Positions 25,707 to 35,230 of a DNA stretch of 64,000 bases are shown piece by piece (within the stretch, counting starts at the first letter, position 1; each line of letters begins with the position of its first letter). This stretch comes from Streptomyces qaidamensis (GTDB lineage Bacteria; Actinomycetota; Actinomycetes; Streptomycetales; Streptomycetaceae), in the NCBI RefSeq assembly GCF_001611795.1, contig NZ_CP015098.1, positions 8,122,001 to 8,186,000 on the forward strand, in the 5' to 3' direction. The notes beneath the pieces were generated by a model. That model was given only the letters and a program-made list of their open reading frames with translations, made no database searches and was not told the DNA's origin. Both the position numbers and the translations under genes were made by a program.

Positions 25707-28700
25707 ATGAGCGTCATCGCGGACACCGGGACGGCCGAGGACACCTCAGGCGCCATACGGCCGCCCCGCCGGGCGCACGGCTTCCTGAGCCGGGTACCCG
25801 AGGGCTTCGCGGTCTTCTTCGGCGCCCTCGGTCTGCTCTGCGCCCTGCTGGCGCTGATCCCCCCGCTGCGCACCGGGCTGCGCCCGCTCGTCCGCTTCCT
25901 GGACCTGCTGCTCGTCCCGGTCAGCGCCAACCTCGCCTACGCCGTCTTCCTGTTCCTGCTCGCCGCCGCGACCGGCGCCCGCAAGAAGATCGCCTGGTGG
26001 CTGGTCGTCGTCTACCTGGGCCTGCTCGTCCTCACCGACATCCTCGGCATGGCCGTCGGCGAGTTCGCCGAGTCCGTCCCGTCCTTCGTGGTGTGCGGTC
26101 TCGCCCTGATCCTGCTGATCTACGCCCGCAAGGAGTTCTACGCCGCCTCCCGACGCGCCGCCGTCCGCCGGGCCCTGGCCGTCCTGGTGGCCGGCCTGGC
26201 CGTGGCGATCCTGGTCGGCTGGGCGCTGGTCGAGGCGTTCCCCGGCAGTCTGCCGAGCGGCGAACGCCTGGCCTGGGCCGCGAACCGGGTGTGCGGCGGC
26301 CTGGTCCCCGCCGGGTCCTTCGACGGCCGCCCGCCGCACGCCCTGTTCTTCCTGCTCGGCCTGTTCGGCGCGCTCGCCCTGCTGAACGCGGCCGCCACCC
26401 TGTTCCGCTCCCAGCGCCTGGAAGCCGCCCTGCACGACGACGAGGAGGCCCGCATTCGCGCCCTCCTCGGCCGCTACGGCGACCAGGACTCCCTCGGCTA
26501 CTTCGCCACCCGCCGCGACAAGGCCGCCGTCTTCTCGCCCAGCGGCAAGGCCGCCGTCACCTACCGCGTCGAGGCCGGGGTGTGCCTGGCCAGCGGCGAC
26601 CCGGTGGGCGACCGGGAGGCCTGGCCGCACGCGATCGCCGCCTGGCAGGACGTGGCCCGTCGCTACGCCTGGGTGCCGGCCGTGATGGGAGCCTCCGAGG
26701 AGGGCGCCCGGGCCTTCGTCCGTGCCGGGCTCGGTGCGCTCCAGCTGGGTGACGAGGCGATCCTGCACGTCCTCGACTTCGACCTCGACGGCCGCGACAT
26801 GCGCGTCACCCGCCAGGCCGTCAACCGGGTCCGCCGCACCGGCGTCACCTGCCGGGTCCGCCGCCACTCCACCCTCTCCGAGGAGGAGATGCGCCAGCTC
26901 GTCGAACGGGCCGACGCCTGGCGCGACACGGAGACCGAACGCGGCTTCTCCATGGCCCTGGACCGCCTCGGCGACCCCGCCGACGGCGACTGCCTCCTCG
27001 CCGAGGCCCTCGACCAGGACGGCCGGCTCCTGGCCATCCAGTCCTTCGTGCCCTGGGGCAAGGACGGCGTCTCCCTGGACCTGATGCGCCGTGACCGCGC
27101 CGCCCCCAACGGCGTCGTGGAGTTCATGGTCGCCGAACTGTGCGCAGCCGCCCCGAGACTCGGCGTGCGCAAGGTCTCCCTGAACTTCGCCGTGTTCCGC
27201 TCCGTGTTCGAGGAGGGCGCCCGCATCGGCGCGGGACCCGTGCTCCGCCTCTGGCGCCGCCTGCTGCTGTTCTTCTCCAAGTGGTGGCAACTGGAGGCCC
27301 TGTACCGCTCCAACGCCAAGTACCACCCCGAGTGGTACCCCCGCTTCCTCTGCTACGCGGAAGCCGCGTCCCTCGCGCGGGTCGGTCTCGCCTCAGGCAT
27401 CGCCGAGGGCTTCGTCTCCGTACCGTCGATGCGCACGTTGTGGGGCAAGGGAAAGGGGCACCCGAAGGGCGGACAGCGGCCCGCCACCACCGAGGGGCTG
27501 CCGTCGTTGGCGGCGCTCGGCCTCGCCGGAGGGGACGGGACCGGGCCCGCCGACCCCCTCTCCGGCCTGCCCGACCAGGTCCGCGTCCGGCACCGCAAAC
27601 TCGACCGGCTGCGCGCCGACGGAACCGACCCCTACCCGGTGGGTGTCCCGGCCCGCACCCACACCCTCGCCGAGGTCCGGCCGGGCGAGCAGGTCACCGT
27701 CGCCGGCCGGATCATGCTGGTCCGCGACTTCGGCGGCATCGTCTTCGTCGTCCTGCGCGACTGGTCGGGCGACCACCAACTCGCCCTCACCCGTGACCGC
27801 TCCGGCCCCGCCCTGGACCGCTTCACCGCCGACACCGACATCGGCGACCACATCACCGTCACCGGCCGGGCGGGCGTCAGCGACAAGGGCCGGCCCACCG
27901 TCTTCGTCACCTCCTGGCAGCTCACCGGCAAGTGCCTGCGTCCGCTGCCGGACAAGCGCCGGGGCCTGGCCGACCCGGAGGCCAAGGTCCGCATGCGCTA
28001 CCTCGACCTGGCCGCCAGCCCCGCAGCCCGCGATGTGGTCCGCGCCCGCTCCACCGCCGTCCAGGCCGTGCGTCAGGGTCTGTTGGCACGCGGCTACCTG
28101 GAGGTCGAGACGCCGGTGCTCCAGCAGATCCACGGCGGCGCCAACGCCCGGCCCTTCACCACCCACATCAACGCCTACGACCTCGACCTGTACTTGCGCA
28201 TCGCCCCCGAGCTGTACCTCAAGCGGTTGTGCGTGGGCGGAATGGAGAAGGTCTTCGAGATGGGCCGCACCTTCCGCAACGAGGGCACGGACTACAAGCA
28301 CAACCCCGAGTTCACCATCCTGGAGGCCTACCAGGCGTACGCCGACTACGACGTGATGCTCGACCTCGTCCGTGAACTGATCCAGGGCGCCGCCACCGCC
28401 GCGTTCGGCAAGCCCGTCGCCCACAAGGACGGCGAGGAGTACGACATCTCCGGCCAGTGGCCCGTCAAGACCGTCTACGGCGCCGTCAGCGAGGCCCTCG
28501 GCGAGGAGATCCACCCCGGCACCGAACTGCCCGGGCTGTTGCGGCTCTGTGACCGCGCCGGCGTGCCGTACACCGCCGACGACGGCCACGGCGACGTCGT
28601 CCTGGAGATGTACGAGCGGCTCGTCGAGGAGAAGACCCGGCTGCCCACCTTCTACAAGGACTTCCCCACAGACGTCTCCCCGCTGACCCGGCAGCACCGC

Positions 28701-28997
28701 ACCGACCCGCGTCTCGCCGAGCGCTGGGACCTCGTCGCCTTCGGCACCGAACTCGGCACCGCCTACTCCGAACTCACCGACCCCGTCGAGCAGCGCCGCC
28801 GCCTCACCGCCCAGTCCCTGCTCGCCGCCGGCGGCGATCCCGAGGCGATGGAGCTCGACGAGGACTTCCTCGACGCCCTCGAATACGCCATGCCGCCCAC
28901 CGGCGGCCTCGGCATCGGCGTGGACCGGCTGGTCATGTTCCTCACCGGACTGACCATCAGGGAGACGCTGCCGTTCCCCCTGGTGCGCCGCCGCTGA
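25707..28997 (+). CDS. lysX: LysX: lysylphosphatidylglycerol synthase fused to lysyl-tRNA synthetase
   Basis: This 1096-residue two-enzyme membrane protein makes Lys-tRNA and moves the lysine to phosphatidylglycerol, making the membrane less negative and more resistant to cationic peptides. Residues 30-235 hold about six membrane helices. A GNAT-like DUF2156 transferase spans about 245-590 (GYFATRRDKAAVFSPSGKAA). A class II LysRS with an OB fold follows from about 640, with motif 2 FEMGRTFRNEGTDYKHNPEF near 850 and motif 3 GGLGIGVDRLVMFL near 1065. The architecture is the actinobacterial LysX. ATG 25707 was chosen from the -10 box. Confidence 0.94.
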   Translation: MSVIADTGTAEDTSGAIRPPRRAHGFLSRVPEGFAVFFGALGLLCALLALIPPLRTGLRPLVRFLDLLLVPVSANLAYAVFLFLLAAATGARKKIAWWLVVVYLGLLVLTDILGMAVGEFAESVPSFVVCGLALILLIYARKEFYAASRRAAVRRALAVLVAGLAVAILVGWALVEAFPGSLPSGERLAWAANRVCGGLVPAGSFDGRPPHALFFLLGLFGALALLNAAATLFRSQRLEAALHDDEEARIRALLGRYGDQDSLGYFATRRDKAAVFSPSGKAAVTYRVEAGVCLASGDPVGDREAWPHAIAAWQDVARRYAWVPAVMGASEEGARAFVRAGLGALQLGDEAILHVLDFDLDGRDMRVTRQAVNRVRRTGVTCRVRRHSTLSEEEMRQLVERADAWRDTETERGFSMALDRLGDPADGDCLLAEALDQDGRLLAIQSFVPWGKDGVSLDLMRRDRAAPNGVVEFMVAELCAAAPRLGVRKVSLNFAVFRSVFEEGARIGAGPVLRLWRRLLLFFSKWWQLEALYRSNAKYHPEWYPRFLCYAEAASLARVGLASGIAEGFVSVPSMRTLWGKGKGHPKGGQRPATTEGLPSLAALGLAGGDGTGPADPLSGLPDQVRVRHRKLDRLRADGTDPYPVGVPARTHTLAEVRPGEQVTVAGRIMLVRDFGGIVFVVLRDWSGDHQLALTRDRSGPALDRFTADTDIGDHITVTGRAGVSDKGRPTVFVTSWQLTGKCLRPLPDKRRGLADPEAKVRMRYLDLAASPAARDVVRARSTAVQAVRQGLLARGYLEVETPVLQQIHGGANARPFTTHINAYDLDLYLRIAPELYLKRLCVGGMEKVFEMGRTFRNEGTDYKHNPEFTILEAYQAYADYDVMLDLVRELIQGAATAAFGKPVAHKDGEEYDISGQWPVKTVYGAVSEALGEEIHPGTELPGLLRLCDRAGVPYTADDGHGDVVLEMYERLVEEKTRLPTFYKDFPTDVSPLTRQHRTDPRLAERWDLVAFGTELGTAYSELTDPVEQRRRLTAQSLLAAGGDPEAMELDEDFLDALEYAMPPTGGLGIGVDRLVMFLTGLTIRETLPFPLVRRR

Positions 28998-29086
28998 CCC
29001 ACCTGCGTGGGCCGAACGGGTGAAAGCGCGCCGCCACACCGGTGTTGCTCGCGTGCGTCGGCCTCCCGCCGGGCGACTGATGAGTC

Positions 29087-29932
29087 ATGAAGAAGGATCA
29101 GTTGCTCTCCCGGCTGCTCACTCGGCGCCGGGCGTTGATCGCGGGGGCCGGCGCCGTGGGAGCGGCCGCCACGGCCGGAGTGGTCACGGCTGTCACCGGG
29201 GACGGAACCGTCACCTCCGCTCCGGCCGCGGGCCCGCAGACCCGCCGCCTCGTCAAGTCCTCCGCGTACCGGCTGCAGCCCCTGACCGGCTACGGCCCGC
29301 CGCGCGCGGCGCCCCGGCGGACCCTGGTGCGCCGCGAACCGCTGCTGCGCGTGTCCGGCCGGGGCCGCACCATGGTGCTGACCTTCGACGACGGCCCCGA
29401 TCCCCGCTACACCCCGGACATCCTGGACACCCTGGCCGAGTACGACGTGCGCGCGATGTTCTTCGTGTGCGGCGAGATGGTCGCCGGCGGCAGGAGGATG
29501 CTGGCCCGGATGGCGGACGAAGGCCACGTCGTGGGGAACCACACCTGGTCCCACCCGTTGCTCACCCGCCTCAGCCGCAGGCAGATCCGCTCCGAGATGG
29601 AACGCACCTCCGACGTCATCGAGGACGCCTACGGGGAGCGCCCCGAGTGGTTCCGCGCGCCCTACGGAGCCTGGAACCGCGCCGCCTTCCAGATCGGCGC
29701 CGAACTGGGCATGGAACCCCTCGCCTGGACGGTCGACACCCTCGACTGGACCACCCCCGGGGCCCGGTCCATCGCGAACCGGGTCGAACGCGGCGCCGCC
29801 CCAGGCGTCGTGGTGCTCGCGCACGACGCCGGGGGCGACCGCTCACAGAGCGTGCGGGCCCTGCGGCGCTACCTCCCCGAACTGCTGGACTCCGGCTACC
29901 ACGTCACGGTGCCCCGGCGGCATTACGCGTAA
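29087..29932 (+). CDS. Secreted polysaccharide deacetylase (NodB domain)
   Basis: The protein has 281 residues. The N-terminus has a twin-arginine-like signal (LTRRRALIAGAGAVG). The NodB domain shows TFDDGPD (catalytic Asp and metal ligand), HTWSHP (the two metal His), RAPYG and VLAHDAGG. It should remove acetyl groups from chitin-like or peptidoglycan sugars outside the cell. It lies next to the sortase gene, within an envelope block, but is convergent with it. Confidence 0.9.
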   Translation: MKKDQLLSRLLTRRRALIAGAGAVGAAATAGVVTAVTGDGTVTSAPAAGPQTRRLVKSSAYRLQPLTGYGPPRAAPRRTLVRREPLLRVSGRGRTMVLTFDDGPDPRYTPDILDTLAEYDVRAMFFVCGEMVAGGRRMLARMADEGHVVGNHTWSHPLLTRLSRRQIRSEMERTSDVIEDAYGERPEWFRAPYGAWNRAAFQIGAELGMEPLAWTVDTLDWTTPGARSIANRVERGAAPGVVVLAHDAGGDRSQSVRALRRYLPELLDSGYHVTVPRRHYA

Positions 29933-29970
29933 GGACGTCGCGGGGCTTTCGCCCGCCAGGCCGGGAACGC

Positions 29971-30639
29971 TCAGCGCACCTCGACCAGGCGGGCGAAGGC
30001 GACGACGTTCCCCGCATATCCCTCCTGTTCGGAGAAACCGCCGCCGCAGGTGATGACCCGCAATTCCGCCGCGCCCTTGGACGCGTAGACACGGTCGCCG
30101 GGGAAATTGTCCTTCTCGAACACCTCGACGCCGTAGATCTCGAACTCGGCCGTCTTTCCGTCCTGCCGGGCGACCTCGACGCGATGTCCCTGCTTCAGGG
30201 CCCCCAGTCCGTAGAACACGGCAGGGCCCTGCTGGTTGTCGACATGGCCGACCACGACCGCGGTGCCCTTCTCCCCGGGGGTGACGGCCCCGGTGAACCA
30301 GCCGGCCAGGTTGGGATCCTCCGGCGGCGGTGCGCCGACCCAGCCGTCCGCGTCCAGCCCGACGGGGACGATCGGCGCGTCGACCTGGATCGCCGGGATC
30401 CGGACCCGGTCCGGGAGGGCGTAGGGCAAGGGCCGCACGGTCCCGGCGAAGGTGCCGCCCGGTACCCGGCTGTCCGCCGCGGCCGCCGTCGCCGGCTGCG
30501 GCGGGCCCTCGTCGAACTCCCCCGAACCGTTCCGGATGAGCGCGAGGCCGGTCAGCAGAACCAGCGCTATCACGCCCCACGGGGCACGCTTCTTCCGCCG
30601 CGCCTCCTCTTCCGCCTCGGCCAGCTCGGACGCAGACAT
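29971..30639 (-). CDS. Class F sortase
   Basis: This 222-residue protein has one N-terminal membrane helix (about 20-37) and a sortase barrel with the catalytic His132 in VVGHVDN and Cys198 in ITCGGG. No Arg is seen in the usual stretch after the Cys before Arg217 near the end; I recall Streptomyces class F proteins with the same GYxGNVV ending. I chose ATG 30639 (MSASELAEAEEE). The divergent gene at 30991 and the lipoprotein at 31628 are likely functional neighbours. Confidence 0.87.
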   Translation of the reverse strand: MSASELAEAEEEARRKKRAPWGVIALVLLTGLALIRNGSGEFDEGPPQPATAAAADSRVPGGTFAGTVRPLPYALPDRVRIPAIQVDAPIVPVGLDADGWVGAPPPEDPNLAGWFTGAVTPGEKGTAVVVGHVDNQQGPAVFYGLGALKQGHRVEVARQDGKTAEFEIYGVEVFEKDNFPGDRVYASKGAAELRVITCGGGFSEQEGYAGNVVAFARLVEVR

Positions 30640-30990
30640 TCGCCATCCCCTCTCGACGCGGCCGTCGCCGTGTCCATCGCGCATAGCGACACGCTAAGTG
30701 GCGTGCGGGAAACCGGCGACGGGGCGGCGGCGAACGGGTGGCCGGGGGAGGCACGGGGCGGTGCGGCGACATGTGGTGCGCCATCCGAGTTGCCGTCGCG
30801 AGGAAATTTCTGACGGCCCGTGACCTGCGGTGATGTCCGAATGGGAGCCTTCCCTGCACGGCCTTCGCTCACCGGTACGGACCATTGTCGAAATGCGGCT
30901 CGGGGCACGGCAACTGACTGTCTTTCTGGGAGGCGCTTTCTCGCCGATCGACCGGGGACGGGTCCCGGGGCGTCTTCCGCGGAGGTTCAC
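30640..30990. other. Divergent promoter region of sortase and secreted protein genes
   Basis: No gene is visible. The region must carry promoters for both directions. The only clear site is GGAGG at 30981-30985 for the gene at 30991. Confidence 0.4.
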
Positions 30991-31512
30991 ATGCGTAACA
31001 CTCGTGCCCTGGCGGTCGCCGGCGCAGCGGTCGCCGCCCTCGGCCTCTCCGCCCCCGCGGCCGTCGCGTGGGACAAGCCCAGCAACATCGTCGTCCTGCC
31101 CAGTGTGATCGCCCGTGGCGGCCAGCTGACCATCACGGTCGACGGCTGCCGCAACGGCGGTACGGCGACGTCCAACGCGTTCTCGCCGACGCGGCTCTCG
31201 CCGGTCAGCGGCGGCGGCAAGGGCAACGAGGGCGACCGGGGCGGCGCCGGTAACGGGACCGCGCGGGGCACCGCCACCGTCAACAGCAACGCCCGCCCGG
31301 GGCCGTACGACGTCACGGTCACCTGTGACGGCGGGACGCTGACCAAGCCCCAGGCCTTCACCGTCATCGGCGGTGTCCGTGGCGGTATCGGCGGCAGCAG
31401 CACCACCGGTGCGACGCCGACCGACATGGCCATCGGAGGCGGTCTCGTGGCCGCGGCGGTGGTCGGCGGCGGTGTGTTCTGGATGCGCCGCCGGACCGAG
31501 CGGAACATCTGA
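30991..31512 (+). CDS. Small secreted, C-terminally anchored protein near the sortase
   Basis: The protein has 173 residues. It has a Sec signal (ALAVAGAAVAALGLSAPAAVA), a beta-rich domain of about 100 residues with two cysteines (DGCRNGG, TVTCDGGT), a Gly/Thr linker, a membrane helix and MRRRTERNI. This is the layout of a sortase substrate, but I find no LPxTG or LAxTG motif; the linker reads STTGATPTD. The ribosome site is GGAGG. It resembles the protein at 31628 in plan (one Ig-like domain, helix, RRR tail). Confidence 0.8.
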   Translation: MRNTRALAVAGAAVAALGLSAPAAVAWDKPSNIVVLPSVIARGGQLTITVDGCRNGGTATSNAFSPTRLSPVSGGGKGNEGDRGGAGNGTARGTATVNSNARPGPYDVTVTCDGGTLTKPQAFTVIGGVRGGIGGSSTTGATPTDMAIGGGLVAAAVVGGGVFWMRRRTERNI

Positions 31513-31562
31513 CGCCATCGCCGCACGCATCTTCGACGCGCCGTCACCTCGCACGTGAAACG

Positions 31563-31608
31563 GTCTTCGCCCCGGCTCTCCCTCATGAGGGAGAGCCGGG
31601 GCGAAGAC
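31563..31608. terminator. Perfect 46-bp palindrome, bidirectional terminator
   Basis: Two 23-nt arms are exact reverse complements with no unpaired centre. It lies between two convergent genes and is a strong terminator for both. Confidence 0.88.
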
Positions 31609-31627
31609 CCCTGCGGTGCGGGAGGTG

Positions 31628-32155
31628 TCAGCCGGCGTCCTCGTCGGTGCGGCGGCGGGCGAAGTGGTAGGCGACGCCGAGCGACCCGGCGATGAGCGCG
31701 GCGCCGAGGCCGATCTCCTTGAGGTCGAAGCCGGCGACGGTGCCGCCCTCCCCGGCGTGCACCCCCTTGTGGGGGTGGCGCGTCGGGTGATGGGTGGGGT
31801 GGTGGGTCGGGCGGCCGCCCGCGATCGTCAGATGCGCGGTGCCGCTCGACTCGTCGCACTCGAACTCCACGTCGTACACGGCACCGGGCTTGGCGTCCCA
31901 GTCGACGGTGGCCGTCGCCCAGGACTCCTGCGGCGGGATGGTGACCAGGTCGAAGACCGGTGAGTCGACCGCCGCCTCACCCTGGCACGCCTCGTTGCGC
32001 ACCACCCGCAGCGTGACGTCGCCCCCGGCCCTGACGGTGGAGGGCTCGACGCTGAAACCGAAGTCGGTCCGGATCGCCGCGTCGGCGGCGGGCACGCAGG
32101 AGGTGAGGGCGCCGGCGCCCAGCACTACGGCCGAAGCGAGGCATATCGCGCGCAT
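31628..32155 (-). CDS. Secreted lipoprotein-like protein with His-rich hinge and C-terminal anchor
   Basis: This 175-residue protein begins with a lipobox-like LTSC at about 16-20. An Ig-like beta domain with two cysteines follows (RNEACQGE, EFECDESS). A His-rich hinge (PTHHPTHHPTRHPHK) precedes a membrane helix and a positive tail ARRRTDEDAG. Lipid anchoring at one end and a helix at the other is unusual. The His cluster could bind metal. No sorting motif is visible. It is the convergent partner of the protein at 30991. Confidence 0.8.
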   Translation of the reverse strand: MRAICLASAVVLGAGALTSCVPAADAAIRTDFGFSVEPSTVRAGGDVTLRVVRNEACQGEAAVDSPVFDLVTIPPQESWATATVDWDAKPGAVYDVEFECDESSGTAHLTIAGGRPTHHPTHHPTRHPHKGVHAGEGGTVAGFDLKEIGLGAALIAGSLGVAYHFARRRTDEDAG

Positions 32156-32379
32156 GGTGGATCCTCCGGGTCCCCGAGGAGCAATCGCGGACCTGTTCCG
32201 CTCACGTCACAAATGCACCTCGATGCCTGAAACGCTAAGAACGTGCGCGGGGCGGCGCGATCGCAGTAGTGCGAATGGGGCACGGGCGTGGGCCGGCCGG
32301 GGGACACCGGCCGCGCGTCCGGGGGACGGCGACGGTGTGTCGCGCGCCCCCCGGCCGGAATCCGTGGTGCGGGGCGGCG

Positions 32380-33144
32380 TCAGTCCCCGACGCCCGGGAA
32401 GAGGTTCAGGAACGGGTCGGCCGAGGCGGTCACGCCCCTGCTGTAGGGAGAGTCGAAGTCCCAGATCAGGAACAGCAGGAAGGCGATCAGTGCCGAGAAC
32501 AGCCCTGCCAGGACCAGCTCGCGTGTCGTTCTGCGGATCTGCAGGGCGAAGATCATCCCGATGGTGACGACGGCCCCGGCGATCAGCCCGAACCACACCA
32601 CCCCCGGCATGGTCTCCCCGGTCGACTCCGCCCGGGAGATGCGGGCCTGGTTCGCCGCGGTCACCTGGTCCAGCAGCGGCTGGTAGGCCTGGGCCTCGAA
32701 GTCCGTCGCCGGCTCGTAGTCGGTGACGTCCTGGCGGATCCGCTCGAAGAGCCGGGCGCCGCGCTCGGTGACCTCGCCCTCGTCTGCCATCGTGTCCCAC
32801 TCGGTGGTCACGACATGGCTCACATACGTGCGGATGTCGTCCCGGATGCGGTCGCGTTCCTCCGCCGGATAGACCCGTACCCGCTCCGAGATCTCGTGCA
32901 GCGCGGTCGCCTCGGCCTGGACGTGGTCCTGCGCGGCGCTGCGCCCCTCCCAGACACCGGCGATCGCCAGGCCCAGGACGATGGCGTAGACCACGCCGAT
33001 CCACATCGTCATGTACTCGATGACATCCGGAGTCTCACTGGGGTCCTCGTCCTCGGGCGCCGCGCGGTGGCGTACGAAGGTGATGACGACCACCACGGCA
33101 CAGGCGGCCAGCATCGCGAGGGTGAGAACAAGCCATTCCGGCAA
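32380..33144 (-). CDS. DUF4239 (bestrophin-like) membrane protein
   Basis: This 254-residue protein has two N-terminal membrane helices (about 3-24 and 45-65), a long soluble helical region and two C-terminal helices (about 185-235). YMTMWIGVVYAIVLGLAIAG and the helical RDDIRTYVSHVVTTEWDTM block match DUF4239. Function is unknown; a channel role has been suggested for the family. It lies 24 nt beyond the proline-rich protein gene on the same strand and may be cotranscribed with it. Confidence 0.85.
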   Translation of the reverse strand: MPEWLVLTLAMLAACAVVVVITFVRHRAAPEDEDPSETPDVIEYMTMWIGVVYAIVLGLAIAGVWEGRSAAQDHVQAEATALHEISERVRVYPAEERDRIRDDIRTYVSHVVTTEWDTMADEGEVTERGARLFERIRQDVTDYEPATDFEAQAYQPLLDQVTAANQARISRAESTGETMPGVVWFGLIAGAVVTIGMIFALQIRRTTRELVLAGLFSALIAFLLFLIWDFDSPYSRGVTASADPFLNLFPGVGD

Positions 33145-33168
33145 GGGGTACCTCCAGGGCTTCAGGGA

Positions 33169-33819
33169 TCAGCGCGCGCGCAGCGCGGCGACGGCCACCA
33201 CCGCGGGCACCGTGACGAGCAGGACGAAGGTGAGCGGCGACAGCGTGCCGTTCGCCGGCCGGGGCCGGGGCGGCGCGGCGCGGTAGCGCGGGTAGTGCAC
33301 CGGCGTCGCGGACGGACGCGGCGCGGGGGTGGCCGGCGGAGCAGGCGCCGGGGCAGCGGGTGCCGGGGGAGCGGGTGCCGGCGCAGCGGGTGCCGGCGGC
33401 ACGGGCTTCGGGGCCGGCCGGGGCGTGGCCGGCACCGGTCGCGGCGCGGGCGGCGGCGCGGGTTCGGCCGTGGGGGTCGGCTTCGGGGGCGCAGGCTTCG
33501 GAGGCGGCGGCTCCGCTGTCGGGGTCGGCTTCGGCGGGGGCGTCGGCTTGGGCGGCGGAGGTTTCGGAGGAGGGCTCGGCGTGGGGGAGGGGCTCGGCGT
33601 GGGTGTCGGGCACGGCGGCTTGGTCGGCCAGGTCTTCTTGCTTCCGGCGTACGCCACCGCCTCGGTGCCGTCCGGCCCCGTCGAGGCGTACGCGCAGGCG
33701 TCGGCCACCGCAATCCCGGCCGGCGCGCCCACGAGCGCCCAGGTCAGCGTCGCCGCCGCCAAGGCCCGTGCCGCAAGGGCGGGTTGAGTCGAGAGGGGTC
33801 CATGCACGACGAAGATCAT
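33169..33819 (-). CDS. Proline-rich cell-surface protein with C-terminal membrane anchor
   Basis: The protein has 216 residues. The N-terminus is hydrophobic up to VADACAYA and looks like a signal peptide. Residues 65-165 are nearly all Pro, Ala, Lys and Thr (PTPTPSPSPTPSPPPKPPPP and similar), a stiff stalk. The end is one membrane helix and ALRAR. It probably spans the cell wall. No enzyme domain is seen. The start is uncertain by a few codons. Confidence 0.72.
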   Translation of the reverse strand: MIFVVHGPLSTQPALAARALAAATLTWALVGAPAGIAVADACAYASTGPDGTEAVAYAGSKKTWPTKPPCPTPTPSPSPTPSPPPKPPPPKPTPPPKPTPTAEPPPPKPAPPKPTPTAEPAPPPAPRPVPATPRPAPKPVPPAPAAPAPAPPAPAAPAPAPPATPAPRPSATPVHYPRYRAAPPRPRPANGTLSPLTFVLLVTVPAVVAVAALRAR

Positions 33820-34079
33820 GAGCCCTGTGCCGCCAGGACGTGCCGGGGCGCAAGGGGATTGCCCCGAATGAGGGATCTTCGGGTGTCGCCGGTTTGATCA
33901 GCGGTAGCCCGCAGGGGGCTCGATGTGTACGTGTGTGCGACTCCGTGCGGGGCTCGTCGGAGGTTCCGGAAAGAAATTTGGCCGAGGGTTGAACACAATC
34001 GCTGCCCCCGTGCGTACTCATGACCGTGCGGCGGCGCAGCAGGGCGCTGCAACACCCTTGCGATTATGGGGAGTTGACG

Positions 34080-35072
34080 ATGAAGACCTCCTGGCGGAGC
34101 GCCTCACTCGTGGCGAGCGCCGCGGCGGTCCTGGCGCTGACGACGGCGTGCGGTCAGGACAGCCCACCGGCGGCCAGCCAGAACGTGGGCGCCACGGCCG
34201 CGCCCGGGGACTACGGAAGCATCGGCTCGGGAACCGCGGGCGCTGCGGGCGGCGCCGCGACCGGTCAGCCGGCCGCGCCCAGCGCCTCCAGCCCGTCCAA
34301 CCCCGCCGGCAAGCTGTCCGTCTCCACCGCCGAGAAGGTCGGCAAGGTGGTCACCGACAGCCTCGGCCTCACCCTGTACCGGTTCGACCAGGACACCGAG
34401 CAGCCGCCCAAGTCGAACTGCGACGGCGACTGCGCCAAGACCTGGCCGCCGGTCCCGGCCGACGACGCCGAGGCCGGCGAGGGCATCGACAAGGCGCTGC
34501 TCGGCTCGGTCACCCGCGCCGACGGCACCAAGCAGCTCACCGTCGCCGGCTGGCCGGCCTACCGCTACGCCAAGGACGTCAACGCCGGTGACGTCAAGGG
34601 CCAGGGTGTCGGCGGCAAGTGGTACGCGCTGGCCCCCGACGGCAAGAAGGCGCAGGGAGGCGGGGCCGGCGGTGAGGAGGTCGGGGCGCTGCCCGGGCTG
34701 TCCACCCGCAACGACCCCAAGCTGGGCGAGATCGTCATCGACAAGAACGGCATGACGGTCTACCGGTTCATGAAGGACTCGCAGTGGCCGATGAAGACCG
34801 CGTGCACGGGGGACTGCCTGGAGAAGTGGCCGGTCATCGCGCCGGTCGACGAGAAGGACACCAAGGGGATCGACCTTCAGGGGTCCACGCCCAACCGGGG
34901 CTACGTCGTCTTCGACCGCCCTGACGGCATCAAGCAGCAGACCATCGACTGCATCCCGATCTACACCTTCGCGGGTGACAAGAAGGCCGGTGACACCAAC
35001 GGTCAGGGTGTCGGCGGCACCTGGTACGCCATCCGCCCCGACGGGAAGCCGGTCGGCGCCTCGGAAAAGTAG
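34080..35072 (+). CDS. Secreted-repeat lipoprotein (PF03640 type)
   Basis: This 330-residue lipoprotein (lipobox LTTAC) has a low-complexity linker to about residue 75 and then two pairs of the secreted repeat. Each has GLTLYRF-like or GMTVYRF strands, a C-x-G-x-C-x-x-x-W loop (CDGDCAKTWPP, CTGDCLEKWPV) and a closing GVGGKWYA or GVGGTWYA. The family is of unknown function; links to redox or metal binding have been proposed. GGGGAG precedes the ATG. A strong terminator follows. I recall a similar protein near rmdA in S. coelicolor. Confidence 0.87.
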   Translation: MKTSWRSASLVASAAAVLALTTACGQDSPPAASQNVGATAAPGDYGSIGSGTAGAAGGAATGQPAAPSASSPSNPAGKLSVSTAEKVGKVVTDSLGLTLYRFDQDTEQPPKSNCDGDCAKTWPPVPADDAEAGEGIDKALLGSVTRADGTKQLTVAGWPAYRYAKDVNAGDVKGQGVGGKWYALAPDGKKAQGGGAGGEEVGALPGLSTRNDPKLGEIVIDKNGMTVYRFMKDSQWPMKTACTGDCLEKWPVIAPVDEKDTKGIDLQGSTPNRGYVVFDRPDGIKQQTIDCIPIYTFAGDKKAGDTNGQGVGGTWYAIRPDGKPVGASEK

Positions 35073-35119
35073 AGGAACCTCCCCAGGGCTGATCGTCTCG
35101 TCCAGCCGAAGCGCAGACC

Positions 35120-35160
35120 CGGTCCGCCCCTCCGTGCCCCACGGAGGGGCGGACCGTTTT
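35120..35160 (+). terminator. Rho-independent terminator
   Basis: A 16-bp perfect stem (35120-35135 and 35141-35156) with a 5-nt loop is followed directly by TTTT. Confidence 0.92.
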
Positions 35161-35230
35161 GCCGTGCTTCACCTGAACTCATCGAATTACTAACACCTTT
35201 ACCCTTCCGGACCGGAACTCCCCGGAATGC

